A DNA stretch of 64,000 nt from Diphasiastrum complanatum (Eukaryota > Streptophyta > Lycopodiopsida > Lycopodiales > Lycopodiaceae): contig CM055094.1 in NCBI GenBank assembly GCA_029204225.1, positions 65,916,536 through 65,980,535 of the forward strand, in the 5' to 3' direction. Shown here in pieces: positions 1 through 12,600 of the stretch. The notes beneath the pieces are model-generated. The model was given only the letters and a program-made list of their open reading frames with translations. It ran no database searches and was not told the DNA's origin. The position numbers were made by a program, and so were the translations under genes. The stretch's first letter is position 1. The number at the start of each line of letters is the position of its first letter.

Positions 1-1470
1 TGTGAAAGTACGGCCTCCCACAGTCTGAGTACTGTACACCAGACCTACATTCAATCCCATAATCATTAGTAATCACAAGTACTCAAACAATTATGAACAT
101 AGAGAGCAATTGCACCATTATGAGAGAAAAAACATGAAATTGCTTGATTGATTTTGGTGAGATATCATCACCTATATATACATGATCCATCACGGTTTTG
201 GGCAGGTATGAGTATCCCTAAACCTATCCCTAATGCTAATTTTGGTGGATCTTTCATCCCTACCAAGTTAGGGTTGGAATCTTGGAGATCCCTCAACAAT
301 GCAAAAATTACCAAAAATAGCTCCTATTTTTTCTCCCTTGTATCTAAGCATAATTTGGACTCATTCCAAAGGTTCTAACACTTAGGTCTACTTGAGAACA
401 TCCTTATGAATGGAATCCTATGCTATTTGGCACGTGTGACAAGCCACATCATGACCATCTAACTATTTACAAGTCATATGACCAAAACTAGTCAAGCTAG
501 AATTGTGAATTTTTAACAAACTGGGATTGAAGCGGGAAGGGAGGCTTGCAAGCAAGCATGACAATTCAATCTAAAGTATAACAACTTGTTAAAAAATTGC
601 GTCTTGATTTTCAAGGGGGGTTCCAACCCTAAATTATATGGATATATGGCCGATTATGAAAGTAAAAAGGAATGCTCTTGTCAAAGAGGAGTGCGCCTTT
701 GCATTCAGGGAATCATATGATTGTATTAGTCGATGAATTTTTGACACATATAAACTTCTTGTTTGTCAGAAATATAAAAAATGTATTCACCCTTAATCCT
801 AAACTTGATTATTGTCTTGCTTATTTATGTTCATGCAAAGTGGGCATCAAGACATAATGATCAATAAGAGTCAATTTAAATAACATCAAAACTTTTGGCA
901 CTTGCATGAGATCGAATTGAGGTAATCAGGGACTGATTGAACTTGCATGTGGGTGTGATCCATCAGTACATGTCAAAAAAGTCAAAAAATGGTCCAAAAA
1001 CATGGTTTTTTTTATGTAATTTTCACTTTTTGGACATATTGAATTATTTTCTATATTGTAAAATTTGCATGCATATTCTTAGAAATGAATTGAAGCAATC
1101 TATTGGCTTTAATAAGGTTTAGTTGGTTGTAGGTAATGTAGGGAGTCATGAAAAATATAAATTAGTGTAATTTTGTTGTTTTTTCGGCAATTCTTTTTAC
1201 ATAACTTGAAGCGTGAAGGACAATATACAAGCTGAATGTTTAATGGAATCACCTCTAAGTCAAGTCATCATACATGTATTTTGGTTCATGGAGGCTTCAA
1301 CAACAATTTATTGAACTTTTCTAGCTTGGTGTCCATAGATCACTCTTGGATCTGATAGAATCACCACCTTTTAGGCCAATAGATTACAAAATTGAGCTAA
1401 TTTTGAGTAGTCTTCCCATCTCTTGAGAACCTTATCTACTTTCTCAAAAGAAAGAGATAGAAATTACTAA
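1..1470. other. Intergenic, no gene recognised
   Basis: AT-rich sequence. The short open frames here have no recognisable domain and look like chance. No RNA gene, array or clear repeat was seen. Confidence 0.6.
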
Positions 1471-1477
1471 CCGAATT

Positions 1478-1800
1478 GATAATTATCTTAAGATGGAATA
1501 TATAAAACCCAATAAATCACCTTGTGCTCTTGTTCAGCTAAAAGTAAAAAAAGATGGAGGCTTCCAAATGTGTTTGGATTACAAGGAATTAAACATAGTA
1601 ACTATCAAAAATAAATATGCACTGCCTAGGATGGATGATCTAGTAGATCAATTGGGTGGAGCTTAGAATCATTTACCATCAAATTAGAATTCATCCAAGT
1701 GATGTACAAAAAGCTAGCTTTCGGACAAAGTTTGACATACATTAAAGATGGCCAGGTTCTTAATGTACTTCAGATACTTGACATTCAAATGTAAAATAGA
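1478..1800 (+). pseudogene. Ty3/gypsy reverse transcriptase fragment
   Basis: Translation of about 1490-1665 gives the start of a Ty3/gypsy RT: the KPNKSP entry block, the VKKDG motif, then a [27 protein letters not shown] block typical of the RT fingers. A stop follows directly after the GGA. Only about 60 residues of the family's roughly 180-residue RT core remain, and the catalytic YxDD part is absent. The piece abuts the LTR remnant of a Copia element on the other strand, so it is an old scrap cut by later insertion. Confidence 0.75.
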
Positions 1801-1959
1801 AAACATGATTGGTACCCTTTGATCTGGTTTTGAGCTACTACGCAGAATGAGTGGTTTTGCAAGTGATGCAGTCTGTGTCAAGAACACGAGAAAGATATGC
1901 AGGATAACAAAAAGAAATTATAAATTTCAATGAGTAAATTGTGAGCTTAATTCCCAACA
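1800..1959 (-). repeat. Copia 3' LTR remnant
   Basis: On the minus strand a polypurine tract (CTTAAGGGGGAC, 1971 to 1960) is followed at once by TGTTGGGAATTAAGC, the usual TG start of a plant Copia LTR. This fits the pol remnant upstream on the same strand. The far end of the LTR is not clear, so the lower coordinate is approximate. Confidence 0.55.
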
Positions 1960-4046
1960 GTCCCCCTTAAGATCACGGTTGGTGCCTTGAGTATCTTTGT
2001 TAGGTTTAGCATGTTGGAAAATTTCTGATGCTTGATCCTGGTAAGAGCTTTAGTGAAGATGTCTGCTACCATTTCGGATGTGGAGCCATATTGAAGAGTC
2101 ACTTGTCCTGAGAAAACCCTTTTTCAGAATGAAATAATGTTGGATTTCGATGTGCTTTGACTTGCCATGAATTTTGGGATTCATGGATAGTGAAATACAG
2201 CTCATGTTATCGCATAGAATGGTAGTAGCATTGAACTGAGTGCGATGTAGATCATGAAGTAATGATCTGACCCATATAGCTTCTTTGGAAGCTTGGCATG
2301 CTGTGATTTATTTTGCTTCAGTTGAAGAAAGCACCACTGATTTATGCGTTCTTGAATTCCATGAAACCGATCCCCCTACCAAAAAGAAACAAAACCCAAT
2401 AGTGGATTTTCTAGTTGAGACATTTCCTTTTCAATCTGAGTCGGAGTAGCCTCGAAGGACCATAGGGTCGATAATATTTCCATCATAGCATAAAATGTGA
2501 TCTAAACTCCCTTGAATATATTTCATCACTCTCTTTAATGCTTTCCAATGTAAGATCTTAGGATTAGACATGAATTGACTCAATGTGCTAACAGTGTATG
2601 CCAAATCTGGTCTAGTGCACAACATTGCATGCATTAAAGATCCTATAAGTGAATGATAAGGATACTTGGACAAGTCAAGTATCTCACTTTTGGTGCACAA
2701 GAACGTTTAGTCAATACCATGGCTAGATCCATTGGTGTATCAATCAGTTTGCAATCAGACATGTGAAATTTTTCTGCTAGCTAAGATAGACTTTCTTATG
2801 CAATCAATCTCTAGTGATGTGTATTCCTAATAATGATTGAACAGTGCCTAGATCAATCATGTCAAACTCTTTTGACAGATCACTCCTAGTAGTGTGCAAC
2901 AATGATGTGTTGTTAGACAAAATAAATGCATCATCTATATATAGAGCTATATGCACTGAATTGACACATATGAATTGTTTGCAAATCCTAATTGAATGAG
3001 ATAAGTGTTGATTCTTTTGAACCAAGCTCTTGCGGCCTATTTCAAGTCGTAGATTTCTTTGTGTAGTTTGCACACTTTGTGCTCTTGGCCTTTGACTTCA
3101 AATCCTTCTGGTTGGAATATATATAGCTCCTCTTCGACATTGTCATTGAGAACGATTGTCTTGACATCCATTTGATGCATCTCGAGGTCTTCCACCACTG
3201 CTCGTGCAATGAGAGTCCTGATTGACTACATTTTGACAATAGGACTGAAGATTTCTTGATAATTCACTCCTTGGACTTGAGTGAATCCTTTAGCCACTAG
3301 CCGTGCTTTCCATTTTCCAATGGAACCATTAGAGTTAATCTTCTTCTTGAAGATCCACTTCGTATCAATAATTCTCTTGTGAGTGGGGAAGTCGACCAGT
3401 ATCCAAGTCTGGTAGGTCAAAAGTGAGTTATACTCGTTTTCCATATCTTCTTGCGACTTCACAGCATCCTTGGAGTTAGTTGCTTCGGTCAGGGTCTCTG
3501 GATCTTCTGATGAAGTCCAGAATGATTGAGGTGTATACCTCTCAGGAACTATTTGAGTTCTCAAGGATCTTCGAACATTCTGTTGATCAGATTGGAATGG
3601 TGTCTCTGGTGTCTCTTCTTGAATGTGTCCAGATTTGCTCGAGCTAGCTTGGTCTGGTTTGGTGATAGGTGTTGTGTCAGTTAGTGACAGGTGACATGTG
3701 ACAGGTGTTGTGTCGGTTGCTCGGCTTCTGTTTGCAAAAGAGACATCACGAGTAAAAGATTTTATGTTGTGTAACATAGGATGAAATGATACAACATCAT
3801 TTGTAAACGGTTGTTTGAAGTCATAGAATGTATCTTCTTTGAAGATTACATCCCTTGAAACAAATGCTACATTGGTGGATGGATCATAAACTTTATAAGC
3901 TTTACGTTTATCAAGATAGCCAATGAAGATGCATTTATTTGACCTCTCGTCCAGTTTCTTCCTAAGTTGTTTAGGAACATGAACAAAACATATACAACCA
4001 AAAAATTTCAGATGGTTGACACTAGGCTTGTGTCCGACTCCAGAGG
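1960..4046 (-). pseudogene. Truncated Ty1/copia polyprotein (integrase C-term, RT, RNase H)
   Basis: Minus-strand reading gives, in order: the integrase C-terminal core with the GHKPSVNHLKFFGC motif (about 4040-3980), a hinge rich in S/T/P, the RT start with [12 protein letters not shown] (about 3310-3265), the RT palm around LYIDDAFILS (2950-2910), the thumb and YSDSD start of RNase H (2700-2430), and the RNase H block with LSSTEAK (about 2320), continuing to the polypurine tract. Frameshifts and stops separate these pieces. Gag, protease and the integrase catalytic core are missing: homology stops near 4046, where Helitron sequence begins. The RNase H part resembles the plus-strand Copia piece at 48.2-48.8 kb. 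Confidence 0.9.
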
Positions 4047-4135
4047 CAGAGTCTAGATCAGCTAGAGCTAGACGATAGGGGCACAAATTTCAGGCGAAGA
4101 GAAGAGCTTTAGAAAGGGTTGGTAGGTTATTTGAG

Positions 4136-6616
4136 GTGGGCAGATCGCCCCTGACTCCATCCCATCATGATTTGGGATGGATGGAGTTTGCATGTGGTTG
4201 TTGTTCGGCCTTGCGATGGAAAGCAAAAAGGAATAGCCGTTTCTGTTGCATGAAAGGCAAGGTGCGTTTGCCTTTGATGCCATCACTGCCTTCTGAGCTA
4301 TTTCATTTGTACACGTCCTCTGATGACATGGGAGCTCATTTTAGGAAGAGCGTTCGGAGTTACAATAACTCATTGGCATTCGCATCTCTTGGGGTGAATC
4401 TGGATAGATCCATCTCCAACTCCGTAGGCGGCACATACATGTTTCGAGTGTCTGGGTGGTTGTACCATCACACTGATGGTTTGTTGCCATCAGATAGGCC
4501 TTCCTTTTCGTAGATTTACTTCATGGATGGTGATGATTTGCAGATGGATTAGAGATTATCTCTGAACCTCGAGCTTAGGCGTGATGTTCTCTCTGTTTTG
4601 CAGAGCATGATGGTGGATGTGAGTCCATTTGCGCAACGTTTTAAGAATGTTGCGTAGATCATGCGGGAGAACGTCACAAAGGATATTCGTCTCCGCATAG
4701 TATCGGGTTGTTCGCAGAGTAGAGTGAGCAGGCAATTCAATGCTCTCACGAGCAATGAGATTGCAGTGCTTATGCCTTTAGACGAGACCCCGAGCGACGA
4801 AATGCGTGACATCATACTGCATTCCATTCAGGATGGTTTTCAGTTCATCACACAACATCATTCGTCATATGATGCATTGCATTTTGTACTGTTATTTCCA
4901 TTTGGTACCGATGGGTGGTATCCGAAAATCCCACATGTGCATGTCAGAGATGACGCACGTGTCGATGATGGTGTCGATAACGGTGTACTTTCTGATGCCT
5001 TTGAAGAGCATTTGGAGGGTAGTCACAAAACTGTCATCGTTCGAGAGATTTACTGCTATCATTAACAGGTTCGTGCAGAGCATGTTTCACCGATCCATCT
5101 GGGTGGAAGGCTGCTGCAAGAGTATACGTGTGACATGATGACAAAGATGGTGCAAAATAACATGAATTACTACTACAATAATCAGCATATTTTTTGTAGA
5201 GAAATTCGTAGTGGTATTGTTGATGTCGTGGGAGCTCATTCCTCTAGCGACATAGGAACGCGTGTAGTGCTTCCATCTTCATACATCGGTTCACCGCGTC
5301 ATATGCATAAGCAATACCAAGATGCTATGGCCGTCGTTAGGGAGTTGGGTTCTCCCGATTTGTTTATCACGATGACGGCGAACCCAGATTGGTTGGAGGT
5401 GAGGAGAGAGTTGCGATTCCAACAGAAAGTTGCAGATAGGCCTGATTTGGTATCAAGGGTTTTTAGCATGAAGCTTCAGCATTTGATCGACCTACTGAAG
5501 AACGATGGTATTTTTGGGCGCATTATAGGGAGGCTGCATGTCGTGGAATTCCAGAAGAGAAAATTGCCTCACGCCCACCTATTGATTATATTAGAGGAGC
5601 TGAACAAACCCATCACGGTTGGAGATTACGATCGTATTGTGTGTGCGAAGGTTCATGTGAAGGAGGAAGATCCGGAGTTGTACGAGATAGTGAGGACATG
5701 TATGATGCACGGCCCATGCGGAACAACTTTTCCAAATGCACCATGCATGAAGGATGGAAAGTGCTCGAAGAACTACCCAAGGAATTTCATTGATGAAACA
5801 TTGGTGGTGAAAGGGTATGTTTCATATAGGCGGAGGGAGAACGAAGTGACGGTGCGTTCACATGGAGTGGAATTAGATAACAGGTGGGTTGTACCGTACA
5901 ACAGGTGGTTGACACTACATTTTCAGTGCCACTTGGACGTGGAGGTATGTGTACATATACGTAGTGTGAAGTATTTGTACAAGTACGTGTACAAGGGACC
6001 TGATATGATTACGGCAGGGGCTGTAGAGGACGGTGGTCAGACATCAGGACGAGTGGATGAGATAGGGCAATTTCTTAATGCTCAATACTTCTCAGCCAGT
6101 GAGTCATGTTGGCGATTGTTGGGGCTTTCTATGGGTGCTCATAAGCCCGTGGTGACCCAGTTGGTAGTTCATCTCCTTGGACAAGAATTGGTGTACTTAA
6201 GAGAGGGAATGGATTTAGAGGAGGTCGTAGATGGGCGTTCAGGTATCACTTTGACGACATTCTTTGAGCTGAACAGAAGTGGTGATTCAGAGGCTGGAGA
6301 GTTGTTGTACTAGGACTTGCCGAGACACTATTGGTATAACAAGAGAACGCGTAGGTGGACCCGTCGAATCAACATGCAGACGAACCCTACCATTGGTCGC
6401 ATGTATTTTGTACACCCATCCGAAGGGGAGAGGTTCTATATGCGAGTTGTTTTGGCTCATGTCAGAGGTGCAACCAGCTTTGAGGACTTGCGCACGGCTG
6501 ATGGTGAGTTGTTTCAGTCATTCAGAGATGCTTGCAGACATAGACTTTTTATAAATGACGCAAATGAGTGGAGTTGCTGCTTGCACGAGGCGGTGTCATG
6601 GGGCACTCCATTGTAG
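4136..6616 (+). pseudogene. Helitron Rep (HUH endonuclease) region
   Basis: The N-terminal part (4136-4513) carries a cysteine-rich stretch followed by CCMKGKVRLP, a conserved block of plant Helitron RepHel proteins. The nuclease region (5135-6313) has the entry motif ITMTANP, the HUH-motif stretch FQKRKLPHAHLLI at about 5550-5590, and the two-tyrosine motif VKYLYKYVYKG at about 5970-6000, so both catalytic signatures of the rolling-circle nuclease are still legible. In-frame stops at about 4512, 4550 and 4657, a frame change near 5065-5135 and a stop at 6313 break the frame; the sequence resumes in another frame at 6317-6616. Confidence 0.88.
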
Positions 6617-6754
6617 CTTCGTCTCATGTTCACTGTGCTTCTTTTGACATGTGTCCCTTCCGACCCATTGGAGCTCTGGAGGAGCATAGAGCCACATTTA
6701 GTTGAGGATTATGCACACGAGTTAGGATAGCCAATAACGTGCGAGACCATTTTT

Positions 6755-7674
6755 GTGAGTCAGGTTTTGGTAGACAGAGCTATTCTTGATGTGGAGTCGC
6801 ACATGCAGGCAGCTGGAAAGTCGTTGGTGAATTTTGGGTTTAGGGTCCCCGATGCCGTTTTTGGTTCATCTACATTGTTTTGTGAGGAGATGTTTGTCGA
6901 CGAGAACCCTTCAGAGGTTGAGGTTGACATCGAGAGATTGAACGTGGATCAGCGAAAGATTTTTGACCGTGTAGTACATGAGCATGTTGTTCGGAGAGTG
7001 GGTGGAGTGTTTTTTGTAGATGGTCTGGGTGGTACAAGCAAGACACACCTTTATAGTGTCATGTTGTCATACGTGCGTGCACAAGGGTGGATAGCATTGG
7101 CAGTTGCATCGAGTGGGATTGCTGCATTGTTGATGAAAGGTGGTAGGACCGCACACTCTCGGTTTAAAATTCCTCCGACGGAATTGAATGAGAGCTTGAC
7201 ATGCAACATTTCTAAGCAATTTGTATTAGGTACGCTTTTGATGGCGTGTCGACTGATCATTTGGGATGAGGATCCCATGGCGCATAAGTATGCTATAGAG
7301 TGCGTAGATCAATCTCCACGAGATATATTGAGTATCGACGTTCCATTTGGAGGAGTTCCAGTGTTTTCGAGGGTGATTTTTGACAGATTCTACTAGTGGT
7401 GCCACGTGGAAGTCGGGCGCAGATTGTCAATGCTTCGCTGAAGTGTTCGCTTTTGTGGAAACACATGGAGGTGCATAAATTGACAAAGAACATGCGCGTC
7501 ATGGACGTGGAGGGTGGCAATAAGGATGAGCCATTGAGGTTTGCAGATTATTTGTTGAGTGTGGGAGATGGTCGTGAGCCCACATTCGTGCATCATGATT
7601 TGGACCTGATTTCTCTGCCAGAGGGCATGCATAGTTTGCAATTGTTGAATGCAGAGTTATCACAATGTTGTTAA
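6755..7674 (+). pseudogene. Helitron PIF1-like helicase region
   Basis: A PIF1-family SF1 helicase domain that would unwind DNA during Helitron transposition. Visible: the LNVDQRKIFDRV entry block, a Walker A-like loop GLGGTSKT (about 7024-7047; the family usually has GGTGKT), the motif ASSGIAALL-GGRTAHSRFKIP (about 7107-7170), and a Walker B-like WDEDPM (about 7261-7280; usually WDEAPM). A stop at 7394-7396 interrupts it; 7396-7674 continues with VPRGSRAQIVNASL and KHMEVHKLTKNMR. The C-terminal helicase motifs are absent. The altered Walker motifs and stops make it non-functional. Confidence 0.88.
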
Positions 7675-8167
7675 GATCATGTGTTGTTGTATGTACATTT
7701 TTTTTTGACATTTTTGGTGTTGTTGCAGATGTCGAAGATCTACATAAATCACAGGACTTTTGTGCGAGACCTGACAAAGTTATTTTGTTTTGGTGATGAG
7801 GTGTCTCGCAGCTCCATTTTGTGGTTGATAGAAGCTTATGCAGAGTTCTTATTCCAACAACAAAGGAGAAGATGTTTTATGCCAAGAGAATATCGATTCC
7901 TATTAGATGTAGATATGTTATTTAGGAATGTGGCATATGTTTGGAGACATGTTAGCGTTGTTAGACTTAGTGACTTTGAGCCAATGTTAGATAACCTGGT
8001 GTATGCCCAGGTATTGGTTTTTGAATTATCAGATGACATGATGTCTATTTCTTAAAAATATTGGAATATGAAATTGTTGCTGCTTCAATTTTTTATAGTA
8101 GTTTGGGTTTTTGTGATGATGGTTTTTTAAACACACACATTGAATACACGCACAGACACACAGACAC

Positions 8168-8185
<18 letters not shown>
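7656..8185 (+). repeat. Segment shared with 41695-42113 (inverted copy)
   Basis: From about 7656 the sequence is closely similar, in reverse orientation, to 42113 down to 41695, including the adjoining TC/GA microsatellite. It begins with an intron-like 3' end (T-rich, then TTGTTGCAG at about 7722-7730) followed by an open frame starting ATGTCGAAG. The putative protein (MSKIYINHRTF...) is not one I recognise. This copy has 83 nt (7978-8060) absent from the other copy. It lies between helicase remnant and Helitron 3' end, where captured host sequence is often found. Confidence 0.7.

Positions 8186-8211
<26 letters not shown>
8170..8211. repeat. (TC)n microsatellite
   Basis: Uninterrupted CT dinucleotides, inside the Helitron just before its 3' terminal region. 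Confidence 0.95.
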
Positions 8212-8212
<1 letters not shown>

Positions 8213-8245
8213 AATCATCGGCCGCCACCTAGATCGGCCGCCATT

Positions 8246-9260
<1,015 letters not shown>

Positions 9261-9265
9261 TTGCA

Positions 9266-9272
9266 TATAAAA
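9266..9272 (+). promoter_or_regulatory. TATA box candidate of GFT1-like gene
   Basis: TATAAAA in the context GCATATAAAAAGCTC, followed by a pyrimidine-rich stretch where transcription could start near 9295-9305. It is the best TATA match between the microsatellites and the coding start. Inferred, not shown. Confidence 0.45.
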
Positions 9273-9391
9273 AGCTCTTCTTCCCCTGGCATGACATGGC
9301 CTTCCACGGTAGGCTTGCTCCCGCGCTCCTTGGTACTCTCACTCGTGCCATGTTCTTTAACAAAGTTTTCAATATTATTATGATCATTATT

Positions 9392-9768
9392 GTAAGTGGT
9401 TAACATGTCGTTCGTTCTTGATCCATGTACTCGTGATAATTTGTTGTTCAGTTTGTGATATCAGTGGAAACTGTGGAATGAAATTGCTCAATCTTGATTC
9501 TTGACTGCAACCAAATTTTTAGGAAGCATATCATTTTGCAGTTGCTGAAATTTTTCTTTCTTTTGTATGTTAGCGACAGTTTAGGAGCATCAGGTTTTCA
9601 AGATCTTAATCTTCATTGAGGTTTTTCGACATCACTAGTGTTCCTGACGGAAAGTTGCCCGCCATTTTCGCTATGGCCAATTTTTTGTTCCTGATGTATG
9701 CCCTTTCACTGATCTAGACATCTCATGTTTAAATAGCTTCCAGCAAGCTATCAACATATGTTGTACAG
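9392..9768 (+). other. Probable 5' UTR intron of GFT1-like gene
   Basis: A strong donor GTAAGT at 9392 and an acceptor TTGTACAG ending at 9768 bracket a T-rich 377-nt segment. The coding start follows 28 nt later. The uninterrupted coding frame needs no other intron. Inferred from splice signals only. Confidence 0.45.
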
Positions 9769-9796
9769 ATTTTTCAAGTAGATCTGTGTACGCAAA

Positions 9797-10834
9797 ATGT
9801 CAAAAACAGATGCGGCTTCCGTTTATGTATCTACTGGTCCATTGATCGTTGGTTATGCATTGTGTTCTAGCCTGCTTGCCGTGATCAACAAGTATGCAGT
9901 GACTTATTTTCCTTACCCTAGCCTCCTCACGGCCTTCCAGTATGCGACTAGTGCCGGTGGAGTATGGATGTTAGGTCGCACGGGCATTCTCGTCCACGAT
10001 CCATTAGTTTATGAGACGGTCAAAAAATTCCTACCAGCAGCACTTGTTTTCTATCTTGCCATTTTCACTAACACTAATCTCCTGAAACACGCCAACGTAG
10101 ATACTTTCATTGTTTTCAGATCCTCGACGCCATTGCTGGTGGCGATAGCAGACACCGTTTTCAGGAATCAGCAATGGCCATCCAGATCTACGTTCATATC
10201 TCTGTTGGTTATCTTGGGAGGGGCGGTAGGATACGTTGCTACGGATTCTGCATTTAACGTGACTGCATATTCCTGGGCCGTAGCTTACTTGGTGACGATC
10301 ACAACCGAGATGGTGTACATCAAGCACATGGTGACAAATCTGGGGCTAAACACATGGGGCTTTGTTTTCTACAACAATCTTCTGTCTTTGATGATGGCTC
10401 CGTTTTTCTGGTTTTTGACAGGGGAATATGTAGAGGTTAGAAATGCCCCCTGGGCAAGCTTGCTGGAACCGCAAGCGGTTGTATCAGTCGGCATTTCGTG
10501 CTTGTTTGGCCTCGCAATCAGTTTCTTCGGCTTTGCAGCAAGAAAAGCGATTTCTGCAACAGCTTTCACAGTCACAGGAGTGGTGAACAAGCTACTTACA
10601 GTGATTATTAATGTGCTCATTTGGGACAAGCATGCAAGTAACACCGGAATTCTCTTTCTTGTCCTCACAATCGTGGGGGGCGTAATGTATCAACAGTCAA
10701 CCTCTAAGAAGCCAGCACCTCAGGCTGACACAGTCTTACTCAAGGAAATCGATTCTGAGCACATTAAGGATGACTTAGGCTTGGATCCTGAAAATGATGA
10801 GGAGAGCGCTCTCAAATCCAAGTTCTCCAAGTAG
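9797..10834 (+). CDS. GFT1: GDP-fucose transporter (GFT1/GONST4-like), Golgi membrane
   Basis: A 345-residue intact single-exon protein of the nucleotide-sugar/triose-phosphate transporter superfamily. Family members carry GDP-fucose into the Golgi lumen in exchange for GMP, for fucosylation of xyloglucan, pectin and glycoproteins. It has about ten hydrophobic segments with both ends predicted cytosolic. Blocks that I recognise from Arabidopsis GONST4/GFT1 are IGYALCSSLLAVINK-type (here VGYALCSSLLAVINK, residues about 18-32), FYLAIFTNTNLL-HANVDTFIVFRS (about 85-110), AYSWA-AYLVTITTEMVYIKHM, and AISATAFTVTGVVNK with the GxxNK motif at 261-265 linked to GDP-sugar recognition. The C-tail is acidic then lysine-rich. 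The ATG at 9797 gives the family's usual length. Less likely: another GDP-sugar transporter of the GONST clade. Confidence 0.88.
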   Translation: MSKTDAASVYVSTGPLIVGYALCSSLLAVINKYAVTYFPYPSLLTAFQYATSAGGVWMLGRTGILVHDPLVYETVKKFLPAALVFYLAIFTNTNLLKHANVDTFIVFRSSTPLLVAIADTVFRNQQWPSRSTFISLLVILGGAVGYVATDSAFNVTAYSWAVAYLVTITTEMVYIKHMVTNLGLNTWGFVFYNNLLSLMMAPFFWFLTGEYVEVRNAPWASLLEPQAVVSVGISCLFGLAISFFGFAARKAISATAFTVTGVVNKLLTVIINVLIWDKHASNTGILFLVLTIVGGVMYQQSTSKKPAPQADTVLLKEIDSEHIKDDLGLDPENDEESALKSKFSK

Positions 10835-11117
10835 TTTTGGCAAATGACATTGGTGAAGACTCGAGAAGTGATGACGGCCAGTTGTGAACAATCACTGATT
10901 GGTACAGATCCGAGAAAGCGGTGATGAATTAGGAGTCGATATGATCTTAGTTGGAGAATTTCTCAAAAGTAGATTTTGTTATTTTTGTTTTATTTCCTTG
11001 TCTACACAGCTGCATTTTTCACTTTCCATTCATGGCATGCACGCCTCCAAGCTATGAAGTTAACCGGATTTTATAATGTCAAATAATGTCAAAGTTTACA
11101 TGTACAAGTCTGTTTGC
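10835..11117 (+). other. 3' flank of GFT1-like gene
   Basis: Probable 3' UTR. The AT-rich stretch at about 11050-11090 contains AATAAT-like words that could serve for polyadenylation. No other gene seen. Confidence 0.4.
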
Positions 11118-11120
11118 TGT

Positions 11121-11190
<70 letters not shown>
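11118..11190. repeat. (GT)n(GA)n compound microsatellite
   Basis: About 28 bp of GT repeats followed by about 45 bp of GA repeats, 280 bp downstream of the transporter stop codon. Confidence 0.95.
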
Positions 11191-11192
<2 letters not shown>

Positions 11193-12045
11193 CCAGGTGG
11201 TGCTTATCACACATCAAAGGTTTGACATTAAGGAAGACTGAAAGGAAGTATTGTAAAGTGTACCTATAACAAGAAAAATGGTAAAGTAGTCAAATTAGAA
11301 TTCAGAAGTCGGAACAGAGAAATATTGAGATGGCTGTCAGTTGCTGCTTGTCTGTACCGTTCACGGCAGATGTAGAGGACGAAGATTAAGCTGAAAATTG
11401 AGAAAAGGGAAACTAGGGGCATTGTATGGATTTTGCCTGTTAAGAAGCTCAATTGCACCTTGAGGTTATGAGGCCTCTCTTTAAAAAGTAGAGGACAGAG
11501 GAGGAATGCATGCTGTCCAAATCCTTAAAACATCGAAAGTAGATGGGAGGACGAATGTTAATTTGTGGATAGACTGGTTTGAGAATTTATGGTTTTGAAA
11601 GATTGGATCGCTAGGCATATGGTAGTGGTAATAGTGAGTGCTATGTTGATTTAATGAAGATGAGCCAACCGAGAATTTTACTGATGGTTAGCTATTCTAT
11701 CTTGGATTTTTGAAGATCAGATCTGTGAATGAAAGAGAGTGGTACGAAAAACGGTCTCTACTAACAAGAACGGTTCAAAATTTGATAAAATTTCAACCTA
11801 TTGTTGGTCAGCTTGGAAGCTTTTGTATCACCTCAATCCTTGTGGTGCATGAGCTGTTTCTTTTGTCTCTTTGAGTTTTAAATGGTTTAGGTTTTATAAA
11901 ACTGTAATGTAAGTATGGATCATGACAATAGGTAATAGGTGGGACTTGGGAGTTACGACTCTCCAGTCGGGATTCAAGATTGATTAATTGTAACTTGCAT
12001 TGACTAAACATTAAAAAGCACTTGTTTTTGCCATAATAGAAGGCT
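11191..12045. other. Intergenic, no gene recognised
   Basis: No coding or RNA feature found. It contains, at 11914-11932, the first of two copies of TATGGATCATGACAATAGG; the second is at 12663-12681. Confidence 0.55.
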
Positions 12046-12600
12046 AGAAATAAGATCCCCCCCCCCGTCGCTTATTGGCACGGGGACAACTTGGGGACAG
12101 CTTTGGCCCCGACCCAATAAGCGACTGACATGTGGAGTCAGGGCAGGGGACAAAACACCCCTTGACACGCGTGCGTCGGCAACACATTGGCGCCACGCGG
12201 GACCATGCTGACGTTGGCGCCGGGACCACACCCACACTGGCGCCACCCTCACGCGGGACCACAATGGCGCTGGCGCCACGCGTCGGGACCCTCTCGCGGG
12301 AGCATGCTGGGGGCGCTGGGAACCAGGCCTGTGCACAGGCACCTCCATGCTCATGCATGCAAGGGAAAAGATGGGCAGTTTTATTATATATGCAGGCAGA
12401 TTCATTTCTCCCAGTTGATTATGGGATAAATTGAGATCTGCCACGTGGAAAATAGGTCAGGCAGGTCGGGCAGACAGGCCGGGCAGCAACAGGCCGGCAC
12501 CTGGGACGCGTGTCGGGAGCTGAAGAGGGTTGGGGCCAAACCCCGACGTGCTAATAAGATACGAGGCCCTCCCCCCCCCCCCCCCCCAAAAAAAAAAAAA
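12046..12600. repeat. GC-rich inverted-repeat element (MITE-like)
   Basis: A GC-rich island in AT-rich surroundings. Near the left end GTCGCTTATTGG (12067-12078) pairs with CCAATAAGCGAC (12114-12125). The right end, reverse-complemented, reads CTTATTAGCACG then GGGG and TTTGGCCCC, matching the order CTTATTGGCACG, GGGG, TTTGGCCCC on the left, so the element has imperfect terminal inverted repeats. Poly-C runs lie at both ends. Inside, GGCGCCACGCGGGACCA-type words recur several times. The overlapping open frames on both strands reflect high GC, not genes. Confidence 0.55.

Noticed and set aside
4047-4062. A definite Helitron 5' TC terminus
   Set aside because: Several TC dinucleotides follow the Copia breakpoint and none can be chosen without other copies.
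12004-12444. Overlapping open frames on both strands in the GC-rich island
   Set aside because: High GC lowers stop frequency; no domain, and the repeated GGCGCC words explain the composition.
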